Part shown: one piece after another, positions 7,392 to 14,340 of the stretch
How the letters are laid out: the number at the start of each line of letters is the position of its first letter
Numbering within the stretch: position 1 is the stretch's first letter
Origin: Lysobacteraceae bacterium
GTDB taxonomy: Bacteria > Pseudomonadota > Gammaproteobacteria > Xanthomonadales > Xanthomonadaceae
Direction of reading: 5' to 3'
Length of the DNA: 25,961 nt
Assembly (NCBI GenBank): GCA_027483745.1
Contig: JAIXTZ010000100.1
Coordinates: forward strand, 1 to 25,961
Translations under genes and position numbers: made by a program
Notes under the pieces: generated by a model
The model's input: the letters and a program-made list of their open reading frames with translations, nothing else
Database searches by the model: none
What the model was told of the DNA's origin: nothing

Positions 7392-8801
7392 ATGACCTGT
7401 CGCACCCGCTTCGCGCCCAGCCCCACCGGTTACCTGCACATCGGCGGCGCCCGCACCGCGCTCTACTGCTGGCTGGAGTCGCGCAGCCGCGGCGGCCAGT
7501 TCGTGCTGCGCGTCGAGGACACCGACCAGGAGCGCAGCACGCCGGAGGCGGTGCAAGCGATCCTCGACGGCATGGCCTGGCTGGGCCTGAACCCGGACGA
7601 AGGCCCGATCTACCAGACCCACCGCCTCGAGCGGTACCGCCAGGTGGCTTCGGAGCTGGTGCAGGCCGGCAAGGCCTACTACGCCTACGAGACCAAGGAC
7701 GAGATCCAGGCCGCGCGCGACGCCGCGATGGCCGCAGGCATCAAGCCGCGCTATTCGGGCAAGTACCGCACCGAGAACGCCCCGTACCGCGACGACCCGA
7801 ACCGAGTCATCCGCTTCCGCAACCCGGAGGGCGGCAGCGTGGTCTTCCACGACGCCGTGAAGGGCCGCATCGAGTGGGCCAATGCCGAACTCGACGATCT
7901 GGTGATCGAGCGCTCGGACGGCTTCCCGACCTACAACTTCGCGGTCGTGGTCGACGATCTCGACATGCAGATCACCGACGTGATCCGCGGCGACGACCAC
8001 GTCAACAACACCCCGCGGCAGATCAACATCTACGAAGCCCTCGGCGCCAAGGCCCCGCGCTTCGCCCACCTGCCGATGATCCTCGGGCCCGATGGCACCA
8101 AGCTCTCGAAGCGCCACGGCGCGGTGAGCGTGATGCAGTGGCGCGACGACGGCTACCTGCCGCACGCGCTGCTGAACTACCTCGTGCGCCTCGGCTGGAG
8201 CTACGGCGACCAGGAGATCTTCTCCATCGCCGACATGGTGCGGTTGTTCCGCGTCGAGGACGTCAACCACAGCGCCTCGCGCTTCGACCGCGACAAGCTC
8301 GATTGGCTCAACCAGCACTACTTCAAGACCGACGACCCGGCCGCCACCGCCGTGCACCTCGAATGGCACCTGCGCGACCAGGGCATGGACCCGACGCGCG
8401 GCCCGAAGAGCGCCGAAGTGGTGGTCGCGCTCGCCGAGCGCTGCAAGACCCTGAAGGAAATGGCCGAGCGCGCCCGCGTCTGGTACGCGCCGCTCGCCGA
8501 GTACGACAGCGCCGCCGTCGACAAGCATCTCGTCGAGGGCGCCGCCGCGCCGCTGGCCGACGTCCGCACGCGCATCGCCGCGCAGTCGGAGTGGTCGCCG
8601 GCCGCCGTGCAGCAGAGCCTCGCCGACACGGTCGAGGCGCTCGGCATCGGCATGGGCAAGCTGGCGCAGCCCTTGCGCGTGGCCATCACCGGCACCCAGG
8701 TGTCGCCGTCGATCGACCACACCGTCTACCTCGCCGGCCGCGACGAGGCGCTGAAGCGCATCGACGCCGCACTGCAGAAGATCGCCGACCGCGCGCCCTG
8801 A
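7392..8801 (+). CDS. gltX: Glutamyl-tRNA synthetase
   Basis: This 469-residue class I synthetase charges tRNA-Glu with glutamate. The HIGH-type signature appears as [18 protein letters not shown] (HIGG at 16-19) and the KMSKS-type loop as [10 protein letters not shown] near residue 236. [10 protein letters not shown], the FNDLV-like [22 protein letters not shown] and [12 protein letters not shown] are all family hallmarks, and the length is typical. In the region where E. coli GltX has a C-x-C zinc site (YKCYCSKE), this protein has YYAYETKDE, so it appears to be zinc-independent. The start is the only ATG matching the conserved N-terminus. Confidence 0.96.
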   Translation: MTCRTRFAPSPTGYLHIGGARTALYCWLESRSRGGQFVLRVEDTDQERSTPEAVQAILDGMAWLGLNPDEGPIYQTHRLERYRQVASELVQAGKAYYAYETKDEIQAARDAAMAAGIKPRYSGKYRTENAPYRDDPNRVIRFRNPEGGSVVFHDAVKGRIEWANAELDDLVIERSDGFPTYNFAVVVDDLDMQITDVIRGDDHVNNTPRQINIYEALGAKAPRFAHLPMILGPDGTKLSKRHGAVSVMQWRDDGYLPHALLNYLVRLGWSYGDQEIFSIADMVRLFRVEDVNHSASRFDRDKLDWLNQHYFKTDDPAATAVHLEWHLRDQGMDPTRGPKSAEVVVALAERCKTLKEMAERARVWYAPLAEYDSAAVDKHLVEGAAAPLADVRTRIAAQSEWSPAAVQQSLADTVEALGIGMGKLAQPLRVAITGTQVSPSIDHTVYLAGRDEALKRIDAALQKIADRAP

Positions 8802-8816
8802 CCGCGGGCTTCGCGC

Positions 8817-8822
8817 TAGGCT
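8817..8822 (+). promoter_or_regulatory. Candidate -10 element of zur (leaderless transcript?)
   Basis: TAGGCT lies just before the zur ATG at 8830. A transcript starting 7-8 nt beyond it would begin at or next to the start codon, and no ribosome-binding site is visible in the 28-nt gap after gltX. No clear -35 box accompanies it. Confidence 0.3.
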
Positions 8823-8829
8823 GTCGCCC

Positions 8830-9339
8830 ATGGCCACGGAACGCCCGCACGCCCACGCCGACCACGCTTGCGCCCACCCCGAGTTGCACACGCACGGGGC
8901 GGGCGAATTCGTCCGTGCCGTCGAGAAGGCCTGCCGCGAGCGCGGCCTGAACCTCACGCCGATCCGCGCCGAGGCCCTGAAGCAGATCGCCGAAGCCGGC
9001 AAGCCGGTGAAGGCCTACGACCTCTTGGAGCGCATGCGCGGGGGGCCGGGCGCGTCGGCGCCGCCCACCGTGTATCGCGCCCTCGACTTCCTGCTCGAGA
9101 ACGGCTTCATCCATCGCCTCGTCTCGATCAACGCCTTCCTCGCCTGCCACCACCCGCTGGCCGGGCACGTCGTGCCGATCCTGATCTGCAAGGCCTGCGA
9201 GAGCGCGCAGGAGTTGGAGGACGAAACGATCGCCGCGCAGCTCGATGCGCTCGCTCGCGCGCAGCGCTTCGAGCCGGCCTCGTCCTACCTCGAAGTGCTG
9301 GGCGTGTGTGCGCATTGCGCCGGGAAGGCCGCGGCATGA
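8830..9339 (+). CDS. zur: Zur-type Fur-family transcriptional regulator
   Basis: This 169-residue protein represses zinc-uptake genes when bound to zinc. Residues 1-25 are rich in histidine (HAHADHACAHPELHTH), an extension that may bind metal. The Fur winged helix follows (RGLNLTPIRAEALKQIAE, then APPTVYRALDFLLENGFIHRL). The dimerisation domain carries two CxxC pairs, C120/C123 and C160/C163, the structural zinc site of Zur and Fur, plus C106, H107, H108 and H113 as likely sensory ligands. The lack of a downstream iron-type motif and the nearby Zur box, ZnuD-like receptor and MerC gene favour Zur over Fur or PerR. Its stop overlaps the next gene (ATGA). Confidence 0.85.
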   Translation: MATERPHAHADHACAHPELHTHGAGEFVRAVEKACRERGLNLTPIRAEALKQIAEAGKPVKAYDLLERMRGGPGASAPPTVYRALDFLLENGFIHRLVSINAFLACHHPLAGHVVPILICKACESAQELEDETIAAQLDALARAQRFEPASSYLEVLGVCAHCAGKAAA

Positions 9340-10640
9340 GGCCGGTCACCGAGTTCGCCCTCGGCGCCGCGTCGACCTTCCGTCTTCGCATGGCCGTGTT
9401 GGCTGCCCTTGCCACCACGGCGGTCGCGATGCCGCTGGCGGCCGCCCCGCAGGATTTCCCCGCCGAATCGCCGCGGGCCGCCACGCCGGTCGGCCCTGCG
9501 CCACCGCGGCTGATCGCCGCGCCCACCTCGCCGGACGACGAGGCCACCGGCGAGCTGATCACGCCATTCCAGATGCTCGACCGCTTCGTGCTGCCCGGCA
9601 CGCGCCAGCGCCTGTCCTGGCGCCCGCCGGACGGCATCGGCCGCGGCGAGCTGCCCAGTCCGATCACGGTCCTGCATGGCGCCAAGCCGGGCCCGGTGCT
9701 GTGCCTGATCGCCGGCATCCACGGCGACGAGTTGAACGGCATCGAGGTGGCGCGCCGCATCGGCGATGAGGTGGACGCCACCCGGCTCAACGGCACCCTC
9801 GTGGTGGCGCCGATCGTCAACGTCTTCGGCTTCACCCGGAACAACCGCTACCTGCCCGACCGTCGCGACCTCAACCGGCACTTCCCCGGCACGCGCAGCG
9901 GCAGCATCGCCTCGCGGCTGGCGCACGGGTTCTTCAACGACATCGTGCGGCGCTGCGACGCATTGGTCGATTTCCACACCGGCTCGTTCCAGCGCAGCAA
10001 CCTGCCGCAGATCCGCGCCGACCTCACCAACCCCGAGGTGCTGGAGTTCACCCGCGGCTTCGGCAACACCCTCGTGCTGCATAGCCCGGGTACGCGCGGC
10101 ATGCTGCGCCTCGCCGCCGTCGGCACCGGCATCCCGGCCGTGACCTTCGAGGTCGGTGCGCCGCACTTCCTCGAGGAAGAGCACATCGCACCCGCCGCGG
10201 ATGCCATCCGCGCGCTGATGCACCGCATGGACATGCTGGAATCGGAAGCGCATGCCGGCGACGACGCCGACGCCACGCCGATCTACCAGGATTCGAGCTG
10301 GGTGCGCACGAATGCCGGGGGCTTCCTCTTCAGTGCGGTGCAGCTCGGCCAGACGGTGAAGCCCGGCCAGTCGCTGGGCTACGTCGTCGATCCGATCACC
10401 AGCCGCCGCAGCGAGATCCTCGCGCCCTTCCCGGGGCGCATCCTCGGCATGTCGCTGAACCAGCAGGTCCTGCCGGGCTATGCCGCCTTCCACATCGGCA
10501 AACTCAGCAGTGAGCAGCAGGCGGTGGTCGATGCCGCCGAGGCGCTCGCGCGCCGTCAGCCCGAAGCCGAGGACATGGACGAGGACCCGTCCGAGCGTCC
10601 GGACGCCGAATCCGGCTCCGAGGAAGAGCGCGAGGAGTAG
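9336..10640 (+). CDS. Exported succinylglutamate desuccinylase/aspartoacylase-family zinc enzyme
   Basis: This 434-residue protein belongs to the AstE/AspA branch of M14-like zinc hydrolases. The zinc site is visible as H129-x2-E132 (AGIHGDELNGIEVARR) with H214 (DFHTGS), and a catalytic-type glutamate at E272 (TFEVG). RYLPDRRDLNRHFPG is typical of the family. A signal peptide-like segment (RLRMAVLAALATTAVAMPLAAA) puts the enzyme in the periplasm or outside. The C-terminal 30 residues are strongly acidic. The start at 9336 overlaps the zur stop by 4 nt; an in-frame ATG at 9390 gives a cleaner signal peptide. The substrate is unknown, with N-acyl amino acids or an exported amide/peptide as candidates. 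Coupling to zur suggests a link with zinc supply. Confidence 0.85.
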   Translation: MRPVTEFALGAASTFRLRMAVLAALATTAVAMPLAAAPQDFPAESPRAATPVGPAPPRLIAAPTSPDDEATGELITPFQMLDRFVLPGTRQRLSWRPPDGIGRGELPSPITVLHGAKPGPVLCLIAGIHGDELNGIEVARRIGDEVDATRLNGTLVVAPIVNVFGFTRNNRYLPDRRDLNRHFPGTRSGSIASRLAHGFFNDIVRRCDALVDFHTGSFQRSNLPQIRADLTNPEVLEFTRGFGNTLVLHSPGTRGMLRLAAVGTGIPAVTFEVGAPHFLEEEHIAPAADAIRALMHRMDMLESEAHAGDDADATPIYQDSSWVRTNAGGFLFSAVQLGQTVKPGQSLGYVVDPITSRRSEILAPFPGRILGMSLNQQVLPGYAAFHIGKLSSEQQAVVDAAEALARRQPEAEDMDEDPSERPDAESGSEEEREE

Positions 10641-10674
10641 GGCGCTCACGTGTCCCGGGCGGGATGACCAAAGA

Positions 10675-10698
10675 AAAACCCCGCCGGAGCGGGGTTTT
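10675..10698. terminator. Bidirectional intrinsic terminator between convergent genes
   Basis: A perfect 10-bp stem, AAAACCCCGC and GCGGGGTTTT, closes a CGGA tetraloop. The flanks give an A-run on one side and a T-run on the other, so it can work on both strands: for the zur-desuccinylase operon (plus) and for the ZnuD-like receptor (minus). Confidence 0.9.
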
Positions 10699-10721
10699 CC
10701 GTTTCGGTACCGCGGCTTGGA

Positions 10722-12791
10722 CCAGAAGAACACGCGCAGGCCGGCGGTGAAGTTGCGACCCATCAGCGGCGCCACGTCCTTCAGGAAGGAGGTGTGCAGG
10801 CGGGCTTCCTCGTCGGTGAGGTTGCTGCCCTGCAGGTAGGCCTCCCAGCCGAAGGTCTGCGTGTCCCAGTGGTAGGCGACCTGGGCGTTGACCAGAGTGA
10901 AGCCGTCCGTCGCCGTCTCGCCCGCGGCCACGTCGTCCTGCGAGCGGTAACGCACGGCACCGAGGCCGGCGCGCCACGCGTCGAGGGTCCAGCCGAGGTC
11001 GAGGCCGAAGCGGCCCGGGGCGATGCGCGGCAGGTTGCCGCCGGCGTCCAGTTCCGCGCTCACGCCGTCGGCGAAGCCGCGCAGCGTCCAGGTGCCGTTC
11101 GCGGCCTCGGTCAGCGTGACCGTGCCTTCGATCTCCCAGCCGCGGAAATCGGCGTCGGCCTGCGTCCACACGCGCACCGGCAGGTCGTCGATCTCGAGGC
11201 CGGTGTCGGCGAGGTAGATGAAGTCGTCGAAGCGCGTCTGGTAGATCGCGGCGCGGCCTTCGAAGCGATCACCGTGCAGGTGCACGCCAAGCTCGGCGCG
11301 GTCGGCCGTCTCGGTGTCGAGGAACGGGTCGCCGATCTCGTAGGTCGAAGTGGCGACATGCGTGCCTTCGGCGAACAGTTCCTCGGCGCCCGGGGCGCGC
11401 TCGGCGCGGTCGAGGTTCAGCGTCAGGTGCCACAGTTCGGCCGGGGCCCAGCGCAAGCCGATCGAGCCGCTGTTGGTGTCGAAGTCACGCTCGACGAGGC
11501 CGTCGGCCATGCCGACGTCGATGCGGTCGTGGCGCGCGCCGAGTTCGAGCTTGAAGGCGCCGAATTCGCGCTCCTGCATCACGAACACGCCGCGGTCGCG
11601 GCTGGTGCTGGCCGGCACGAAAGCCTCGTCGCCGAGGGCTTCGAAATCACGATCGCCGTACTGCAGGCCGATCGCGCCGTTCCAGCCCCAGATCTCGTTC
11701 TGCACGGCTTCAAGGCGGGCTTCGCTGGCCTCGTTGATGAAGCGCGTGCCGATCTCGGTGCCTTCGAACTCGACGTGCTCGTACTCGTTGAACGTGGCGT
11801 GCAGCGCGACCTGCTTCAGCGGGCCGAGGTCGTTCACGCCGAAGCGCAGGTCCGAGCGGTCCTGGTCGAGCTCGATGCGGACGCCGCCTTCTTCCCCGCC
11901 GCCGTGGCCATGGCCGCCCGGGATGCCGTAGTCGGTGCCGTAGTTCGACAGCGCGCCGCCGAAGAAGAAGCGGTCACCAAGGTAGGCGAAACCACCGGCC
12001 AGCGAGCGGCTGTTGGTGGCCGAGTTCTCCAGCGTGCCGCGCTCGAAGTTCGCCGGGTTCTTGCCTTCGGCGATTTCCTCGGCGCGCAGATCGGCGGAGT
12101 AGACGTAGTCCGGCACGTCGATGTCGGCGGTGTCGCGCAGCAGGCCGTCGATGTGCCAGGCCCAATTGCCGCTGCCGCCATCGAGGCGGACCAGGCCAGC
12201 CTTCTCGTCATTGCCCGTGCCCGTGCGCAGCTCGGCGCGGCCGGAAATGAAGCGCTCGCTGCGCTCGGTCGGGATGCGGTTGTCGACGACGTTGACGGCG
12301 CCACCGATGGCGCCATTGCCGAAGAACAGGTTGGCCGGGCCCTTCAGCACTTCGATGCTGTCGGCGAGGAAGGGCTCGACGGAGACCGCGTGGTCGACGC
12401 TGACGGTGGAAACATCCAGCGTGGACAGGCCGTTCGCCAGCACCGAGACGCGCGCACCGTCGAGGCCGCGGATGATCGGGCGGCCGACGCCGGGGCCGAA
12501 GTGGCTGCTCTGCACGCCCGGCAGGGAGGCGACCGTCTCGCCCAGCGTGCCAGTGCGGCGGTCGTCGAGCGCGACGCCGGCGAGGACGTCGACTGGACGC
12601 GCGAGCTCGTCGAGCGCGGTGTCGAGCGGACTGGCGGTGACCTTCACCTCGTCGAGCTTGCGGGCTTCCTCGCGTGCGGCCTGCGTGGCGTGCGGATGGG
12701 ACGCGTCGGCGGCAAAAGCCGGTGCGGCAAGCGCAGCAGCGACGGACAGGGCGAGGGCGGAACGCACAAGCGATCGGGTCATGAACGGCAT
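10722..12791 (-). CDS. ZnuD-like TonB-dependent receptor without an in-frame stop
   Basis: The receptor part is about 689 residues. It has a signal peptide (MTRSLVRSALALSVAAALAAPAFA), a TonB-box-like region (DEVKVTASPLD), a plug (LGETVASLPGVQSSHFGPGVGRPIIRGLDG, IEVLKGPANLFFGNGAIGGAVNVVDN) and a barrel ending GRNFTAGLRVFF. A terminal phenylalanine is what outer-membrane barrels normally have. The next codon (10722-10724) is TGG, one base from TGA, and the frame stays open to 9285, through a terminator and antisense to the neighbouring enzyme gene. A histidine/acid-rich barrel loop (GGHGHGGGEEGG), the Zur box at its promoter and a nearby zur indicate zinc import, as in ZnuD. The start could be 12791 or the in-frame ATG at 12782. 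I treat the TGG as the site of the missing stop. Confidence 0.85.
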
Positions 12792-12830
12792 CCGGGTGGA
12801 GTGGGGTAGTGAAACGGGGGTTTAACCCCT

Positions 12831-12849
12831 GATGTTATAGTATTGCGTC
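12831..12849. promoter_or_regulatory. Zur box in the receptor/merC divergent promoter
   Basis: GATGTTATAGTATTGCGTC is a 19-bp imperfect palindrome centred on G12840 (6 of 9 half-site positions match). It resembles the proteobacterial Zur operator built on GTTATA-n-TATAAC. It overlaps TATAAC on the minus strand (a likely -10 for the receptor) and TATAGT at 12836-12841 on the plus strand (a likely -10 for merC). Zur-Zn bound here would block both promoters. Confidence 0.7.
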
Positions 12850-12874
12850 CCGAGCTCAACCCGTCCCGGAAGTC

Positions 12875-13393
12875 ATGCCGCGCTCTCTCCCTGCTACGAA
12901 CCCGTCCGCGGAAGCGCGCGGGCGCTGGTACGACCGGCTCGGCGCGACGGCGGCCACCCTGTGCGCGGTGCACTGCGCCGTCCTGCCGCTGGCCATGGCC
13001 TTTCTCCCGGCACTCGGCCTCGAGTTCCTGGCCTCGCATGCCTTCGAAGGCTTCTTCCTTGCCTTCACCACCGTGTTCGCCGCGCTGTCCGTGGGCCACA
13101 GCCTTCGCGCGCACGGCCGCTTCTTCGCCTGGCCGCTGCTGCTCACCGGGCTGGCGATCCTGTTCGCGGAGCGCTTCGTCCCGGCCATCCACGACCATGC
13201 CCTGCTGCATGCGCTGACGATGACGACGGCGGGGACCCTCGTGGCGGTGGCGCACCTGCTGAACCTGCGCCTCGCGCACGGGCAGGCGGCCGAGGTCGCC
13301 TGTGAGGCCCATGCGCATGCCCATGACGCTGGTGCTACACTCCCGCCCCTTTCCGATCAACCCCACAAGCATTCAGGAGTGTCCCATGGGTAA
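12875..13393 (+). CDS. MerC-domain inner-membrane protein with histidine-rich tail
   Basis: This 172-residue membrane protein of the MerC family begins with a basic N-terminus. The first helix contains the metal-binding motif C30-A-V-H-C34 (TLCAVHCAVLPLAMAFLPAL). Three more hydrophobic spans follow, giving about four in total as in MerC. The C-terminal tail is histidine-rich (HAHAHD, then HKHSGVSHG). MerC proteins carry mercuric ion across the inner membrane in mer operons, but there is no merR, merA or merT here. The Zur box at its promoter suggests zinc or another divalent metal instead. The last 8 nt overlap the THX gene, and the tail is encoded by the probable THX promoter and leader. Confidence 0.8.
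   Translation: MPRSLPATNPSAEARGRWYDRLGATAATLCAVHCAVLPLAMAFLPALGLEFLASHAFEGFFLAFTTVFAALSVGHSLRAHGRFFAWPLLLTGLAILFAERFVPAIHDHALLHALTMTTAGTLVAVAHLLNLRLAHGQAAEVACEAHAHAHDAGATLPPLSDQPHKHSGVSHG
13336..13341 (+). promoter_or_regulatory. Candidate -10 element for the THX gene inside merC
   Basis: TACACT, followed by CCCGCCCC, lies 44 bp before the THX ATG and resembles the element upstream of gltX (TACACT then AGCGCCCC). A strong ribosome-binding site, AGGAG at 13375-13379, then precedes the ATG by 6 nt. This supports separate THX expression in addition to read-through from merC. No -35 box is evident. Confidence 0.35.
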
Positions 13394-13568
13394 GGGTGAC
13401 CGCAAGACCGCCAAGGGCAAGCGCTACAACGCGTCCTATGGCAACGCCCGTCCGCACCAGTCGGTCGTCAAGGCCGGCACGACGGCCGTGAAGGCCGCCC
13501 CGGCCAAGGCGCCGGCCGCGAAGAAGGCCCCGGCCAAGAAGGCTCCGGCCAAGAAGGCTTCGGCCTGA
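13386..13568 (+). CDS. thx: 30S ribosomal protein THX
   Basis: This very basic 60-residue protein begins with the THX signature MGKGDRKTAKGKRYNASYGNARP, the small peptide bound at the head of the 30S subunit (first seen in Thermus). A lysine/alanine/proline tail (residues 36-60) built from AKKAP units resembles histone H1-like tails and is common in proteobacterial versions. The start is set by AGGAG 6 nt upstream and overlaps the merC stop by 8 nt in another frame. A GC-rich hairpin (13577-13597, without a T-run) and then an intrinsic terminator follow. Confidence 0.88.
   Translation: MGKGDRKTAKGKRYNASYGNARPHQSVVKAGTTAVKAAPAKAPAAKKAPAKKAPAKKASA
13518..13562 (+). repeat. Three tandem 15-nt units encoding AKKAP/AKKAS
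   Basis: Within the THX gene, the five-codon unit GCN AAG AAG GCN CCG/TCG is repeated three times with only third-position and one first-position change (the last CCG becomes TCG). It encodes the lysine-rich tail. Such units expand or contract by slippage. Confidence 0.75.
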
Positions 13569-13629
13569 TCGCCACGGGCCGGGCCCCGAGCCCGGCCGGA
13601 TGCGGCGCCTGCTCCTCGGTGCCGCCATG

Positions 13630-13655
13630 AACGCCCCGCCTCGCGCGGGGCGTTT
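13630..13655 (+). terminator. Intrinsic terminator after thx
   Basis: A 10-bp stem, AACGCCCCGC (13630-13639) and GCGGGGCGTT (13645-13654), surrounds a five-base loop and is followed by a short T-containing run. It ends the merC-thx transcript before the lipoprotein gene. Confidence 0.75.
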
Positions 13656-13713
13656 GCGTTGTGGGGGGACGGTTCCTAAAGTCGCCGGCACCCCCCTCGC
13701 ACGGAGACTGCCG

Positions 13714-14334
13714 ATGACGCGCTGGACGATGCTGTCGATCACCACCCTTGCCCTGTCCGGCCTCGTGGCCTGCGGAGCGCCGGCCTCGGACGAGGCGTCG
13801 CCGTCGGCGGCTGCGGCCCCTGAGGCCAGTGCCGCTCCCGCACCGGTGGCGTCCGTGGTCGATCCCGAATTCGAGCAGCTGAAATCGGTGGCGCCGGTGG
13901 ACGCCTGCGCCTGGCTGCCGGCGGAGAAGCTGGCCGCGGTCTATCCGGATCTGGTGTTCGAGCTGGTGCAGAAGGTCGAACCCCGCATCAGCGGCTACGT
14001 GTGGGACTCGCGCTGCACCTACAACGCCGGCGTCGGCACCATCGAGTTCGCCAAGGACGCGCCCACCCACACCGTGGAAATCTTCGTCGCGACGCCGGTC
14101 TCGGAGGCGAAGGCCCTCGCCAACCTGGCGTCGCGACGCGAACTTGCCGCCACCACGACGAGTTTCCAGCCGCAGCCTTCGCTGGGTGAGCAGGCTTACA
14201 GCACCAGCGAAACCGGCGTAGGCACGATCTACTTCGTGAAAGGCGCGAGCGAAGTGCAGATCAACGTTTCCGAACTCCGCACGCCGAACCCGGAGAAAAT
14301 CCAGAAAGCGATCACCCTCGCCCAGTCGCTCTGA
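13714..14334 (+). CDS. Hypothetical lipoprotein
   Basis: This is a 206-residue predicted lipoprotein. The signal peptide ends in a lipobox (SGLVAC, lipidated Cys20), followed by an alanine/serine/proline linker to about residue 48 and a globular domain. Two further cysteines, C65 (DACAWLPAEKL) and C101 (SRCTYN), could form a disulfide. The residue after Cys20 is Gly rather than Asp, so outer-membrane sorting is likely. The start at 13714 has CGGAG at 13702-13706 and gives the only sensible signal peptide. I do not recognise a family with confidence. The PVDACAWLPAEKLAAV pattern recalls periplasmic DUF3558-like proteins, but this is weak. hutI converges, with 6 nt between the stops. Confidence 0.8.
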   Translation: MTRWTMLSITTLALSGLVACGAPASDEASPSAAAAPEASAAPAPVASVVDPEFEQLKSVAPVDACAWLPAEKLAAVYPDLVFELVQKVEPRISGYVWDSRCTYNAGVGTIEFAKDAPTHTVEIFVATPVSEAKALANLASRRELAATTTSFQPQPSLGEQAYSTSETGVGTIYFVKGASEVQINVSELRTPNPEKIQKAITLAQSL

Positions 14335-14340
14335 GAGCGA

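Noticed and set aside
9285..10721. C-terminal extension of the ZnuD-like receptor as a genuine extra domain
   Set aside because: The extension is antisense to a well-supported enzyme gene, crosses an intrinsic terminator, has no recognisable domain and is biased as expected for antisense of GC-rich coding DNA. I treat it as stop loss.
12875..13393. Part of a mercury resistance (mer) operon
   Set aside because: No merR, merA, merT or merP is nearby, and the promoter carries a Zur-type box.
13577..13597. GC-rich hairpin after thx as an intrinsic terminator
   Set aside because: The stem GGCCGGGC/GCCCGGCC is strong, but no T-run follows. The hairpin at 13630-13655 is the better terminator.
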